Positions 11,329 to 22,690 of a stretch of 64,000 bases of DNA are shown piece after piece. This DNA is from Henckelia pumila (lineage: Eukaryota > Streptophyta > Magnoliopsida > Lamiales > Gesneriaceae), in contig NC_133123.1 in the NCBI RefSeq assembly GCF_033568475.1, positions 136,794,242 to 136,858,241 of the forward strand, read 5' to 3'. How positions within the stretch are numbered: the stretch's first letter is position 1; the number at the start of each line of letters is the position of its first letter. A program made the position numbers and the translations under genes. The notes under the pieces were generated by a model. It saw only the letters and a program-made list of their open reading frames with translations. It did not search any database and had not been told where the DNA came from.

Positions 11329-12667
11329 TGTAGTAGCCCGTGCCCTAATTGAGTAATTAAAGGATTAATGCTAATTAATTGAATTAGGTATCGGACGGAT
11401 CGGAAGCTCCGAAGGCACGATCGGAAGCTCCGAACAGGATCGGAAGCTCCGATGAGCGATCGGAGGCACCGATGTTATTACGTCAGGCATGACGTGTGGT
11501 TGGATCGGAAGCTCCGATCAGGACCGGAAGCTCCGATCATCCCTATCCGGAGTCATCAAGTGATATTTTGACGCATGGCAGATCAGGATCTTCGGAAGCT
11601 CCGATGACAGGATCAGACATTCCGATCGAGGTTCGGACGTTCCGATCAAGGATCGGAAGTTCCGATCGTTGTCTATAAATAGAAGGCCGAGACTTCACTT
11701 TCATTTGCCAATTCTGAGTTCTCCTTTCTTTTCTAGTCCTTTTGGAGCTGTTCTAGTCTTCTTAGGCTTGGTCCGGAGGTCGGAGAGGCGTTCGGTAGTC
11801 GTAGCGGAGTCGTGCCCAAGTTCTGGAGGCATCGACATCAAAGGGCTAACGACGGACGAAGGTATAGCTTTTGCTCCCTATAAATATTTAGGAGTATGCA
11901 ATAGCTTAGTTAAGGCTTTTAGAGCACTTTAATGATAGTAGTATCATTTGGCAGTGTAGAGCAGACTATAGGCGTGGACCTAGAGTTGGTAGAGCTTTCA
12001 CTGTTTTGAGGTACGAAAGTACTATTCGAGATATCCTGACTGAGTACGCATGTATTATATGACTGCATGATTTATATGCCATGATATTATGCTGCATTCA
12101 TTTGCATCTTGCTGTATCTCCTTCGAGATGTCTGTAGTAGGGTTGTACCCTATCCTGTTAGTGGATGGACTTCCATCGATTTGGGTCCGGCGTATCCATG
12201 GTTATCTCGGTATGGGAGCCACCTCCTGAAGCGACGGCACAGCGTGCTACATACCAGGGCCCGGTCTGTCTCTGTTATCTGATCCTTGACCTCGAGTATA
12301 TAGGGAGTTCACTTTGCATGCATGTATACTCATACTCTCGCACTGAGCGTTTTATGCTCACGTCTCGTACTCTGTATTTTCTGGACACTCTATTCCATGG
12401 GGCAGGTTTGCGATTGGACGAGGAGGGTGGATCCAGGAGGGGCTAGTCAGTGGTTGGCCAGCTGGAGCTTCGTCTAGGTTTTATTACTGTTGTTTGGGTT
12501 TATACAGCTATTCGATTTGGTTGTATATTATTGGATAATTACAGATTCCTTTACTTGGGATTGTATAATGTTATTGGATTCCGCAGTTTTATTCTGATAT
12601 CTGTTTAATTAAGTTAATTGCATGCATAAGTTCTGTTTAGTAGGTGATCCGGGTAAGGGTCACTACA
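11329..12667 (+). repeat. Tekay-1 3' LTR (1339 bp)
   Basis: Starts TGTAGTAGCCC after the polypurine tract and ends GGTCACTACA, matching the end of the 5' LTR remnant. It carries a palindrome array and a TATA box in its first 355 bp. The rest is transcribed R/U5-type sequence with no supported gene. Confidence 0.92.
11395..11682 (+). promoter_or_regulatory. Palindrome array plus TATA box in the Tekay-1 LTR
   Basis: About ten copies of a 17-bp imperfect palindrome, GATCGGA-N3-TCCGATC, lie between 11395 and 11667. Full copies are at 11503-11519 and 11651-11667. The last copy ends 5 bp before a TATA box, CTATAAATAG (11673-11682). The position upstream of the TATA box suggests promoter-proximal binding sites in U3, which is inference. 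The same arrangement recurs in the SIRE element at 45644-46045, 47839-48160 and 53724-54115. Confidence 0.8.
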
Positions 12668-12969
12668 TTTCCAGAAAAATTATTTGAAGAAAGTCTTGCA
12701 GCGCTTCAACATGCAAGATAGTAAGCCAGTTTTAACCCCTCTTCCTATTAACTTCAAGTTATCTTCTGAGATGTGTCCTAGCAGTGAAGCAGAGAAGATG
12801 AAGATGTCTCGAGTACCGTATGCATCAGCAGTGGGAAGTTTAATGTTCGCTATGATTTGTACAAGACCAGACATTGCACAAGCAGTCGGAGCTGTCAGTC
12901 GGTATATGGCGAATTCTGGACAAGAGCATTGGAGCACGGTTAAGAGGATCCTTAGATACATTAAGGGTA
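12668..12969 (+). pseudogene. Copia-1 RT C-terminal fragment
   Basis: The frame opens at QKNYLKKVLQRFNMQDSKPV and continues through VPYASAVGSLMFAMICTRPD to RILRYIKGT. This is the conserved end of Ty1/copia RT leading into RNase H. It is cut on the left by the end of the Tekay-1 LTR and on the right by the Copia-2 LTR. Confidence 0.9.
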
Positions 12970-12973
12970 CCCC

Positions 12974-14719
12974 GGTTAGCCAACTTGTGGCTAAGGGCTT
13001 TTATGACTCTATGTATAAACAATCTTTGTTTGATATAATTTACATTAATTAATGGCATTTTCTTTATTTTTCTTCATATTGTTATATTGTGATATACTAT
13101 TGTTGTTTTGATAAAGACCTTGAATATCCTATAGTGTAAGTAAGATGAGATAGTGAATAAAGAGAGATCACTATTATGAAACACATCTTATAGTCACTAT
13201 ATATTCTAAACAGTTCCTAGTCAATTGAGCCGTCCGCTAATAAGGATAAGGATCGCTCGAGATTGAGACTAGTATTTGTGATGCCAAGTACCACGTTTTA
13301 TTGGTAATGAACATGGAGATGTTCAAAGCATGCAAATGGATATTCATACGATGAATGATCGAACTACCCTATTCAGACTTTCCAAGTGGTTATTATTATT
13401 TGAGTGGATAAGTCCGCGGTTTTGGTTGTACACCATTAGTCCTTACTACTTGAAACATCATTGAGACTCTATATGCTAGTACTGTACTTTGACTCGTTTA
13501 CCGACTCTAAGTGGTCATCAGGTGTCGGGATTGGGTATAGTTACGACACATATAGGAGTCGATGCTTTGTTGTCAAGGATTCACCACATGCTTGCGAGTG
13601 TGGATATCCTATGCGATCTGAGGAGATATTAGTGTGACAAATCTCTGGCCATAGTACATGATGTGCTTTAGGTTACTTGGTTTCCTAGTAGCACATGCGA
13701 TGTCACTGTTTGATCTTCAAGATGCATTGCATAGTTATCGAATCTCGAACGACTCTCGATGTACCAATGGTTGTTGATTCGATCGGGATATATGGATGAA
13801 GGGACCGTACTGTACGCTAACCAAAACCTACTGGTTCTTGCAGGCACTATCAGTGATACCAAGGGAATCATGGGGCGATGTTGCTAGACGCTCTTACCAT
13901 GATTCGATGGGTAAGTCGGAAATTGTTGTTCCGAGTCACAAGGAGTTGTGAGCCCACGGCTAGCTGTATCCCTGAACCATTGAGGGTCACACAAGTAATG
14001 GATTACTAAACCCCGTTGAGATAGTTAAATTTAAAAAGTTAAATTTAACGAAAGAGAAGTTGGACTTCTTAACTAAAGGGAGTGGAATTTTCTAAAATGA
14101 CATAGGGATGGACATTTTTGGAAATCACTGAATTCGGATTCAGAAAAATTATCTTGACTTTAAAAGGTGCAGAAATAGTTTCTGTGCACATTGATGAAAT
14201 CGGTTTATCAATCGGAGTCATGATGAATTTTATATTAATTTCTATAATAACGGGCTTGGCTTGTTGGACTTAAGTTATGGATTGTGGGCCCTAAGTAGTT
14301 AGTGTCCTAATACAATTATAACTTAATCCAGTCTAGAAATTATATAAATATATATGTGTAGGTTTCGAAAATTACACGAGAATTCCACTTTGTGATTTTC
14401 GAAAATACTGCATATTATTCTAGGGGAATTTTCGAATTCTCCTCTTCCTTTTTTGGGAAAATTCGGTCTGTAATTTTTTTGAAAAGTCACTTACTGAATT
14501 GACAGATCAAATCTGTTTATTCTCTACGATAAACATCTGATTGATTTCTAGTGCAATAAATCAGAGGGTTTCTATTTTCTATTCGTGGACCTGATTCCGA
14601 AGATTGATCGAGCAAGTCATCGGTTCCCGGGATTTACAAGAAGAGCAGATTAAATTCTGTTGGAGTCCATAATCAAGCCATTGCTTGAAGAGGTAAAAAT
14701 ATTTAATTGTGATTTTTAA
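12974..14719 (+). repeat. Copia-2 5' LTR (truncated at both ends)
   Basis: Alignable by eye to 19637-21381 almost base for base, starting GGTTAGCCAACTTG and ending GTGATTTTTA. The 3' LTR continues for another 137 bp to ...GTTCCAACA, and that terminal part is absent here. Confidence 0.9.
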
Positions 14720-15691
14720 TAAAAAGTGGGTCTGGTTTATGGCCCGTTCCCACCCTTAAATATGTATCCCCTACTTGTAATCGAAATTTATTGTAAATTT
14801 ATTAGACTTAGTGGGAGATAAAGATTTGAAGACAAAGGTGGGCCCAGCAGACAATAAAGATCGAAGAAATGTAAATTGGAAGCTCAATGTAATAGGATTG
14901 CATTGCATACTTGCATATCACCTAGGATTGGACTTAGACTCGTGATTGGCAACCACGGGTCGATTAGTATTGGAGTCGATCATCCTAAATATAATATTTG
15001 ATATTATAGTTATATGCATGTTTAGAACTAAATTGAATGAATCCCGCAAGCATACAAATGTTGATTGATGAGACGAATTTTTCAAAATTAAAAATTCCTA
15101 ATTTTAAATATGATTTAAAATTGATATCAAGATTAACAAAATGGAATTTAAATATTTTTTAAATGTTCCTACCTTCCATCAATGATCAATGTATGAGATG
15201 CTACCCGCGGGCACGGTCTGGCTCATATTATTGGGGGGGCCCGTTCGTCGGAAAACTGTACATTGGATCGACACATGTTGTAAGTTGGGTGGAACTCCCA
15301 TGGGATTGGCTCATATTATTGGGGATCCACATGACGACCGTCCATCACAACTTAATATTGATGGGTTATCTTGACATGTCATAATAAACGGCGTCATATT
15401 ATTGGGTCCTTATTGGACATGAGGTAAAAAAACATGGGGATTGCTTTGAAAGCAATTGGGCTCTACATTTTGAAAATTATGGTTGGCTGATATTATTCGG
15501 GACTATAGTTTGTCAATTGACTCCATGTTCCCATTAAGGAAACAAGTTTCCCGTTTTCACTAGAGGGTAGTGAAATCGCTAAAATAGTGGGAGTGAAATT
15601 CATAAAATTAAATCTCGCCATATTTTATGTCTTAGTAAATTAATTAAACAATCACTGATTATTGTCTGTTTCTTTTCACTATTTCATTACA
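14720..15691 (+). other. Copia-2 leader between LTR and gag, with four spaced repeats
   Basis: No ORF or primer-binding site was recognised. Four copies of a motif close to TCATATTATTGGG start near 15223, 15311, 15394 and 15487, about 83-93 bp apart. The left border marks a sharp loss of LTR homology, so the region may have been joined to the LTR by a deletion. Confidence 0.6.
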
Positions 15692-18600
15692 ATGAATTCG
15701 CGCAATCCACTATAATCAATTCTTGAACAAAAAAAATTGACTGGCGCAAACTATACGGAATGGTTCCGTAAATTAAAGATTGTTCTAAACTCGGAGAAAA
15801 TTTTCTACGTGTTAGAAAAGAATCCTCCAAAGGAAGCACCGGCTAATATAAGTCCGGAAGAATTGGAAAAACTTGATCAATGGTGGGACCATGATATCAA
15901 GGCTAAATGCTATATGCAAGCTTCAATGTCTGATGAACTCCAGAGGCGATTTGAGTATGCCGTGAATGCTGCTGACATACACATGCACCTCAAGGAACTT
16001 TTTGGAGCTCAGTCAAGGTCGGAGAGGTATGCCACCGTCAAAGAGTTCATGACATGCCGCATGCGAGATGGGACTTCTGTCCGTGAGCATGGGGTACACA
16101 TGATTGGGCTAATTGAGAAGTTGGTAACACTCGATTTGACATTGGAGCATGAATTGAATACGGACTTATTGCTTCTTTCACTTCCTTTGTCGTTTGACGG
16201 ATTTGTGGTGAACTTCAATATGAACAAGATAGAGGCCACCCTTGAAGAGATGGTCAATATGCTTGTGTCTTATGAGGCCACATTAAAGAAGAAAAAAACC
16301 GGTACTCTTGGTTGGCTCCTCTTCTTACTCCAAGAAGGGGCCAAGTGGAAAGGGTAAGAAACGTTCTGCCCCACCCAAGAAAATTGTACCAAAGAAGAAG
16401 GGCAAGACAAAAGCTTCAAACGTGAACATATCTAGAGATATTTTCCATCACTGCAAGAAACCCGGTCATTGGAAACGTAACTGCAAGGAATACCTCGAGC
16501 AGTTGCGAACTGTAAAGGGTATGTTTTACATTGAAATAAATGTTTCATTTAATACTACTTCTTGGGTATTGGATACCGGATGTGGATCTCACATTTGCAA
16601 TGATTTGCATGTGATGACAAGAAGTTGTAAGCTTAGGATGGGTGAGACCCAGCTGAGGCTCGAAAATGGTTCCAGAGTTGAAGCCAAAGCAGTGGGAGAC
16701 GTTTATTTAGTTTTGCAGAACAATTTTAAGTTATTTTTGAGAGATGTTTTATTTGTGCCAGATTTAGTTAAAAACATTATTTCTGTTTCTATGCTTGATA
16801 GAGATGGTTTTTCTTGTAATTTTGTGAATGAGATTTGCAATATTTACAAGAATGAATGTTTGATTGGAAATGGACAACTTGAAAACGATCTATATAACTT
16901 AAAATTAAAAGACGTTCCAATTAATTATGTTGATAAATCGGTAACAACAAATAAAAGAAAAAACGATAGTCAAAACCCGGCAAACCTTTGGCATGCTAGG
17001 CTAGGTCATATTTCCTCAAGGAGGATGAACAAGCTAGTGGGAGAGGGCATGTTTGATATGTCTGATATTAACTCTCTACCTACTTGTGAGTCCTGTAAAA
17101 GGAAAAATGACTAAATATCCTTTCAAAGGGAAGCCTGAGCGTAGTCAAAATCTGTTGGATTTGATCCATACAGATGTTTGCGGACCATTTAGTATCGGTA
17201 CTAAATTTGGTCACACCTACTTCATTACCTTTACTGATGATTATTCTAGGTATGAGTATTTATAATTAATGAAATATAAGTCTGAATCATTTGAAAAGTT
17301 CAAAGAATTCAAGGTTGAAGTAGAAAACAAACAAGGTAGAAGTATTAAAGCACTTCGATCGGATCGAGGTGGAGAATACTTAAGTACCGAGTTTTTGAGC
17401 TATCTAAAAGAAAATGGAATTCTCTCTCAGTGGACTCCTCCTATGACACCTCAGCTGAATGGTGTCTCGGAGCGTCGCAACCGAACTTTGTTGGACATGA
17501 TTCGATCTATGATGAGCTTCACTGAGCTCCCTCCTTCGTTTTGGGGCTATGCACTTGAAACGGCGGTATTGTTGTTGAACAATGTTCACACCAAAGCAGT
17601 GAATAAAACTCCATACGAGTTATGGAATGACAAAGCTCCTAAGTATTTGTACTTGAGGATTTAGGGATGTCCTGCTTATGTGAAGCAGACAGTGGGAGAT
17701 AAGTTGGATAGTCAATCCACCTTATGTTATTTTGTAGGATATCCGAAGAATTCAATCGGATATTATTTCTATCATCCTACTGAAACAAAAGTGTTTGTTT
17801 CGAGGAATGCCACCTTCATAGAGAAGGAGTTCTTATTAGATAAGAAAGGCAAGATGATGGAACTCGAAGAAATTCGAGAAGAACCCGAGATACAAAATAA
17901 CGATCCCACACCTCAAGAACCTTCAGTGGACACGCCTACACCTATGAGATCCGAGAGAACTTCTAGACCTCCTATTCGATATGGTCTTCTTCTTGAAGGG
18001 GATCAAAGTGAACCCGACATTGGATGTGATCCAAAAAACTTCAAGGAAGCAATTTCTGATGCGGATTCGAATTTATGGCTTCAAGCTATGCAGTCGAAAA
18101 TAGACTCGATGCATACAAACCAAGTTTGTTCTTTAGTAGATCCTCCCGATGAAATTGTTCCAATAGGGTGTAAATGGATCTACAAGAGAAAACTTGGGCC
18201 TGATGGTAAGGTACTAACCTACAAGGCACGATTGATAGCAAAAGGTTATACTCAAAGACAAGGAGTTGACTATGATGAAACCTTTTCACCAGTTGCAATG
18301 TTCAAGTCCATAAGAATCCTTATTGCCATAGCAGCATGGTATGACTATGAGATATGGCGAATGGATGTGAAGACTGCATTTCTTAATAAAAACATTAAGG
18401 AAGAGATCTATATGATGCAGCCTGAGGGATTCACATCTATGGGAAGCGAACATAAGGTATGCAAGCTTCAGAGATCAATATATGGTCTCAAACAATCATC
18501 AAGAAGTTGGAACCAGAAATTTGATGAAACAATAAAGGACTTTGGTTTCATCAAAAACCCGGAAGAACCGTGCGTGTACAAGAAAGTAGTTAAGGATGCG

Positions 18601-19605
18601 GTGACGTTCTTAGTGCTTTATGTTGATGACATCCTACTCATTGGGAATGACGTAAGGATGTTGCAGTCAACAAACATATGGTTATCAGGTAGATTCTCGA
18701 TGAAGGATTTGGGTGAGGCCTCCTATATTCTAGGGATACAGATCTATAGAGATAGATATAAGAGAATGATAGGACTCACTCAAGCAACCTACATCGTCAC
18801 TATATTGAAAAGGTTTTCAATGGATGAGTCCAAGAGAGGACATCTACCTATGTGTCATGGAGTTTCTCTATCCAAGTCTATGTGTCCCAAGACTAACGAA
18901 GAGATAGAGAAAATAACACACATACCATATGCGTCAGCCATAGGTAGTATTATGTATGGGATGATATCTACCAGACCGGATGTAGCCTTTGCTCTGAGTG
19001 TCACGAGCAGATATCAGGCCAACCCCGGTCAAATGCATTGGAAAGCCGTGAAGGATATTCTTAAGTACTTGAGAAGGACTAAGAATATATTCATGGTTTA
19101 TGGAGGAAGAGAATTGAAATTGGAAGGCTATACCGACTCTAGCTTCCAAAGCGACGTGGATGACTCGAAGTCAACCTCTGGATTTGTATTCATGCTCAAT
19201 GGCGGTGCTGTCTCTTGGAAGAGTTCTAAGCAGGACACCACAGCGGATTCCACCACTGAGGCAGAATACATTGCAGCATCAGCTGCTGCTAAAGAGGCCG
19301 TTTGGATGAGGAATTTCGTCCAAGAGTTGGGCGTAATTCCTGAATCTGTTGGTCCAGTTTCGGTGTACTGCGACAACACTGGTGCCATTGCTCAGGCAAA
19401 GGAACCAAGGTCTCATCAAGGATCCAAACACGTACTGAGGAAATACCACATCATCCGGGAGATTGTGGAAAGAGGAGACATCACTGTCGAGAGAGTGGCC
19501 TCTACAGACAATATCGCTGATCCACTTACTAAGCCCTTGCCAGGACCATTGTTTGACAAACATCGCAAAGCAATGGGATTACGTAGTATGACTAGTTGGC
19601 TTTAG
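15692..19605 (+). pseudogene. Copia-2 Gag-Pol polyprotein (three stops, two frameshifts)
   Basis: The likely start is ATG 15692, with an in-frame TAA at 15713 (codon 8). Gag runs to about 16300, where one extra base shifts the frame. The zinc knuckle reads HHCKKPGHWKRNC, with Phe where the first Cys is expected. Protease has WVLDTGCGSHIC near 16565. The integrase zinc region (WHARLGHIS, CESC) is followed by a 2-base loss near 17097. The core has TAA at 17263 and a TAG at 17662 that looks like a former Trp codon. From 17680 to 19605 the frame is open through RT (YVDDILLIGN near 18620) and RNase H (STTEAEYIAASAAAKEAVWM) to a natural end. Architecture is PR-INT-RT-RH, hence Ty1/copia, probably Tork-like. 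Confidence 0.9.
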
Positions 19606-19608
19606 GGC

Positions 19609-19619
19609 AAGTGGGAGAT
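19609..19619 (+). other. Polypurine tract of Copia-2
   Basis: AAGTGGGAGAT lies between the pol stop (19603-19605) and the LTR start at 19620. Confidence 0.75.
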
Positions 19620-21518
19620 TGAAAGAGTGGGTGCCGGGTTAGCCAACTTGTGGCTAAGGGCTTTTATGACTCTATGTATAAACAATCTTTATTTAATATG
19701 ATTTACATTAATTAATGGCATTTTCTTTATCTTTCTTCATATTGTTATATTGTGATATACTATTATTATTTTGATAAAGACCTTGAATATACTATAGTGT
19801 AAGTAAGATGAGATAGTGAATAAAGAGAGATCACTATTATGAAACACATCTTATAGTCACTATATATTCCAAACAGTTCCTAATCAATTGAGTCGTCCGC
19901 TAATAAGGATAAGGATCGCTCGAGATTGAGACTAGCATTTGTGATGCCAAGTACCACGTTTCATTGGTAATGAACATGGAGATGTTCAAATCATGCAAAT
20001 GGATATTCATACGATGAATGATCGAACTACCCTATTCAGACTTTCCAAGTGGTTATTATTATTTGAGTGGATAAGTCCGCGGTTTTGGTTGTACATCATT
20101 AGTCCTTACTACTTGAAACATCATTGAGACTCTATATGCTAGTACTGTACTTTGACTCGTTTACCGACTCTAAGGGGTCATCAGGTGTCGGGATTGGGTA
20201 CAGTTACGACACATATAGGAGTCGATGCTTTGTTGTCAAGGATTCACCACATGCTTGCGAGTGTGGATATCCTATGCGATCTGAGGAGATATTAGTGTGA
20301 CAAATCTCTGGCCAGAGTACATGATGTGCTTTAGGTTACTTGGTTTCCTAGTAGCACATGCGATGTCACTGTTTGATCTTCAAGATGCATTGCATAGTTA
20401 TCGAATCTCGAACGACTCTCGATGTACCAATGGTTGTTGATTCGATCAGGATATATGGATGAAGGGACCGTACTGTACGCTAACCAAAACCTACTGGTTC
20501 TTGCAGGCACTATCAGTGATACCAAGGGAATCATGGGGCGATGTTGCTAGACGCTCTTACCATGATTCGATGGGTAAGTCGGAAATTGTTGTTCCGAGTC
20601 ACAAGGAGTTGTGAGCCCACGGCTAGCTGTATCCCTGAACCATTGAGGGTCACACAAGTAATGGATTACTAAACCCCGTTGAGATAGTTAAATTTAAAGA
20701 GTTAAATTTAACGAAAGAGAAGTTGAACTTCTTAACTAAAGGGAGTGGAATTTCCTAAAATGACATAGGGATGGACATTTTTGGAAATCACTGAATTCGG
20801 ATTCAGAAAAATTATCTTGACTTTAAAAGGTGCAGAAATAGTTTCTGTGCACATTGGTGAAATCGGTTTATCAATCGGAGTCATGATGAATTTTATATTA
20901 ATTTCTATAATAACGGGCTTGGCTTGTTGGACTTAAGTTATGGATTGTGGGCCCTAAGGAGTTAGTGTCCTAATACAATTATAAATAAATCCAGTCTAGA
21001 AATTATATAAATATATATGTGTAGGTTTCGAAAATTACATGAGAATTCCACTTTGTGATTTTCGAAAATACTGCATATTATTCTAGGGGAATTTTCGAAT
21101 TCTCCTCTTCCCTTTTTGAGAAAATCCGGTCTGTGATTTTTCTGAAAAGTCACTTACTGAATTAACAGATCAAATTTGTTTATTCTCTACGATAAACATC
21201 TGATTGATTTCTAGTGCAATCAATCAGAGGGTTTCTGTTTTCTATTCGTGGACCTGATTCCGGAGATTGATCGAGCAAGTCATCGGTTCCCGGGATTTAC
21301 AAGAAGAGCAGATTAAATTCTGTTGGAGTCCATAATCAAGCCATTGCTTGAAGAGGTAAAAATATTTAATTGTGATTTTTATTTTTACTTGCAAGATTTT
21401 AATCGTTTGGATTTGATACCCACGATATGGAATCGTTCCATATCGAAAAAATAAAAAATTTTAACTTTCGCTGCTCCGGGTATCACATCCGTGTGATCAG
21501 AGAACGTGTGTTCCAACA
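19620..21518 (+). repeat. Copia-2 3' LTR (1899 bp)
   Basis: Starts TGAAAGAGTGGG after the polypurine tract and ends ...GTGTGTTCCAACA. Copia-1 coding sequence resumes immediately at GCAGTCAGC. It is the complete version of the LTR at 12974-14719. A 67-codon minus-strand ORF present in both copies has no recognisable domain and is not called. Confidence 0.88.
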
Positions 21519-21895
21519 GCAGTCAGCTGAGTTTCAAAACTGCAAACAGTTGTGGCGTTATCTACAACGGAAGCAGAATACATGGCAGCTACTCAATCTT
21601 GCAAGGAAACAATATGGATTAAAAGGTTATTGGAGGAGCTTGGGCACAAACAAGAAAAGATTCCTTTGTTTTGTGATAGTCAGAGTGTCTTGCACATTGC
21701 AAGGAATCCAGCCTTTCATTCCAGGACTAAACACAATGAGTTCAATTTTATTTTATACGAGAGGTTGTAGAGGAAGGAAGTGTGGATATGCAGAAATTCC
21801 ATACGAAGGATAACATTGCTGATATTCTGACCAAGCCAGTGAACACAGATAAGTTTGAGTGGTGTAGATTCTCAAGTAGCCTAGCAGGAACGTAA
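21519..21895 (+). pseudogene. Copia-1 RNase H C-terminal fragment
   Basis: Reads AVS[24 protein letters not shown], with TGA at 21528-21530 in place of the conserved Trp, probably TGG to TGA. It then continues through IPLFCDSQSVLHIARNPAFH. A one-base frame break near 21755 precedes KDNIADILTKPVNTDKFEW, and the frame ends at TAA 21893-21895. This is the conserved end of Ty1/copia pol. Confidence 0.88.
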
Positions 21896-21957
21896 GTAAC
21901 AAGAATGACAAGATTAAAAGGATGTGTGGAGATGAGTTTGATTCTCAATCAAATCTC

Positions 21958-21970
21958 CAAGTGGGAAAAA
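21958..21970 (+). other. Polypurine tract of Copia-1
   Basis: CAAGTGGGAAAAA immediately precedes the LTR start TGTAGGC. Confidence 0.75.
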
Positions 21971-22428
21971 TGTAGGCAAAGGTGGCCACTTGGTATTAAT
22001 TGAGGCAGAAAACTTTGAATCAGGACAAAGAGGTGGCAGGCCAAGTGGACGGCAAATATATGAAGGAAATTCATAATTGAATTTCCTTTTTCATTTGCAC
22101 CGAGGAATTGCACTATAAATAGGTGCATCTTCTCGGCATTCCAGTATCCCATTCTGAGTTTCCTTTTCAGTTTAATAACATTCAAATATTTTGAGTGTGC
22201 TTCTATATATATTTGTGAGATATATTTTTTCCTGTATTAAGAGAGTGAGTGTCTCTTTGAAAACACAGAGAGAGGTTGTAATTCTCCAAATATTATAGTG
22301 GAATCTTTTGGTCTTGCCCGTGGTTTTTACCCTAATAATTTTTGGGGGTTTTTCACGTAAATCTTGGTGTCTATTTATTCTTCAATTTTCATAGTTTTTA
22401 TCTCGTAATGTCGCACCTGGGGCCAACA
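21971..22428 (+). repeat. Copia-1 3' LTR (458 bp)
   Basis: Starts TGTAGGCAAAGG after the polypurine tract and ends CCTGGGGCCAACA. A TATA box, CTATAAATAG, lies at 22113-22122. The size is typical for Tork/Tnt1-like elements. The LTR ends inside the left arm of a foldback MITE. Confidence 0.85.
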
Positions 22429-22690
22429 CTCTATGTTTTCAGATTTCAGTTTTAATCATGTATGTTCCAATTTTTGGCAATTTTTGGCAATTTTCTTCAA
22501 ATATTCTTACATGACACTATACACGTCAGTTCCACATCATCACTGCATTTGTGTCACATCAGTGCCACATCGAAAAAATGACTAAAATTGCCAAAACAAA
22601 ATAAAGATGGATTAAAACTGAAATCTGAAAACATAGAGGACCGAAATCGCAAAACGACAAACATACATGATTAAAAACACAATTTTCTCG
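22429..22690. mobile_element. Foldback MITE, copy 1 (left end removed by the Copia-1 insertion)
   Basis: The start CTCTATGTTTTCAGATTTC is the inverse of GAAATCTGAAAACATAGAG near 22620. The right arm continues with GACCGAAATCGC beyond the point where the left arm is cut by Copia-1. A second copy with the same arms lies at 30561-30870. It is a non-coding terminal-inverted-repeat element. CTCTA (22429-22433) is the predicted Copia-1 target duplication. Confidence 0.75.

Larger units (their letters stand above)
6496..12667 (+). mobile_element. Tekay/Del-type chromovirus (Tekay-1), 5' LTR truncated by Athila-1
   Basis: The order is partial 5' LTR, tRNA-iMet primer site, gag-pol with RT, RNase H, integrase and C-terminal chromodomain, polypurine tract and full 3' LTR. 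The integrase-chromodomain order and motifs are those of the Tekay clade. The remaining 215 bp of the 5' LTR differ from the 3' LTR at about 2 positions by eye, so insertion was recent. It sits in the RT of Copia-1, which resumes at 12668. The predicted 5-bp target duplication is TTTCC (12668-12672), whose left copy is outside the window. Confidence 0.9.
12974..21518 (+). mobile_element. Copia-2: Ty1/copia element with 1.9-kb LTRs, defective
   Basis: Two near-identical long LTRs flank a degraded gag-pol. The 5' LTR lacks its first ~17 bp and its last ~137 bp compared with the 3' LTR, and no TGGTATCAGAGC primer site follows it. No matching 5-bp duplication is visible: the right flank begins GCAGT and the left flank ends in GGGTAC. 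The element therefore inserted in Copia-1 RNase H and later lost sequence at its left junction and behind its 5' LTR. Confidence 0.88.
12668..22428 (+). mobile_element. Copia-1: Tork/Tnt1-like Ty1/copia element, host of Tekay-1 and Copia-2
   Basis: Three pieces of one element are seen: the end of RT (12668-12969), the end of RNase H (21519-21895) and the 3' LTR (21971-22428). They are collinear and separated by the Copia-2 insertion. The 5' part should lie left of the window, beyond Tekay-1 and Athila-1. Roughly 40 codons between KGT and the RNase H piece are missing at the Copia-2 junction. Confidence 0.85.

Noticed and set aside
11395-11667. CRISPR-like array
   Set aside because: The repeats are short imperfect palindromes with irregular spacing in a plant LTR, without cas genes; regulatory repeats fit better.
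13668-13871. 67-codon ORF also found at 20331-20534
   Set aside because: It is present twice only because both lie in the Copia-2 LTR pair; no domain.
15163-15384. Two overlapping 60-70-codon ORFs in the Copia-2 leader
   Set aside because: They arise from the repeated CATATTATTGGG motif and have no domain.
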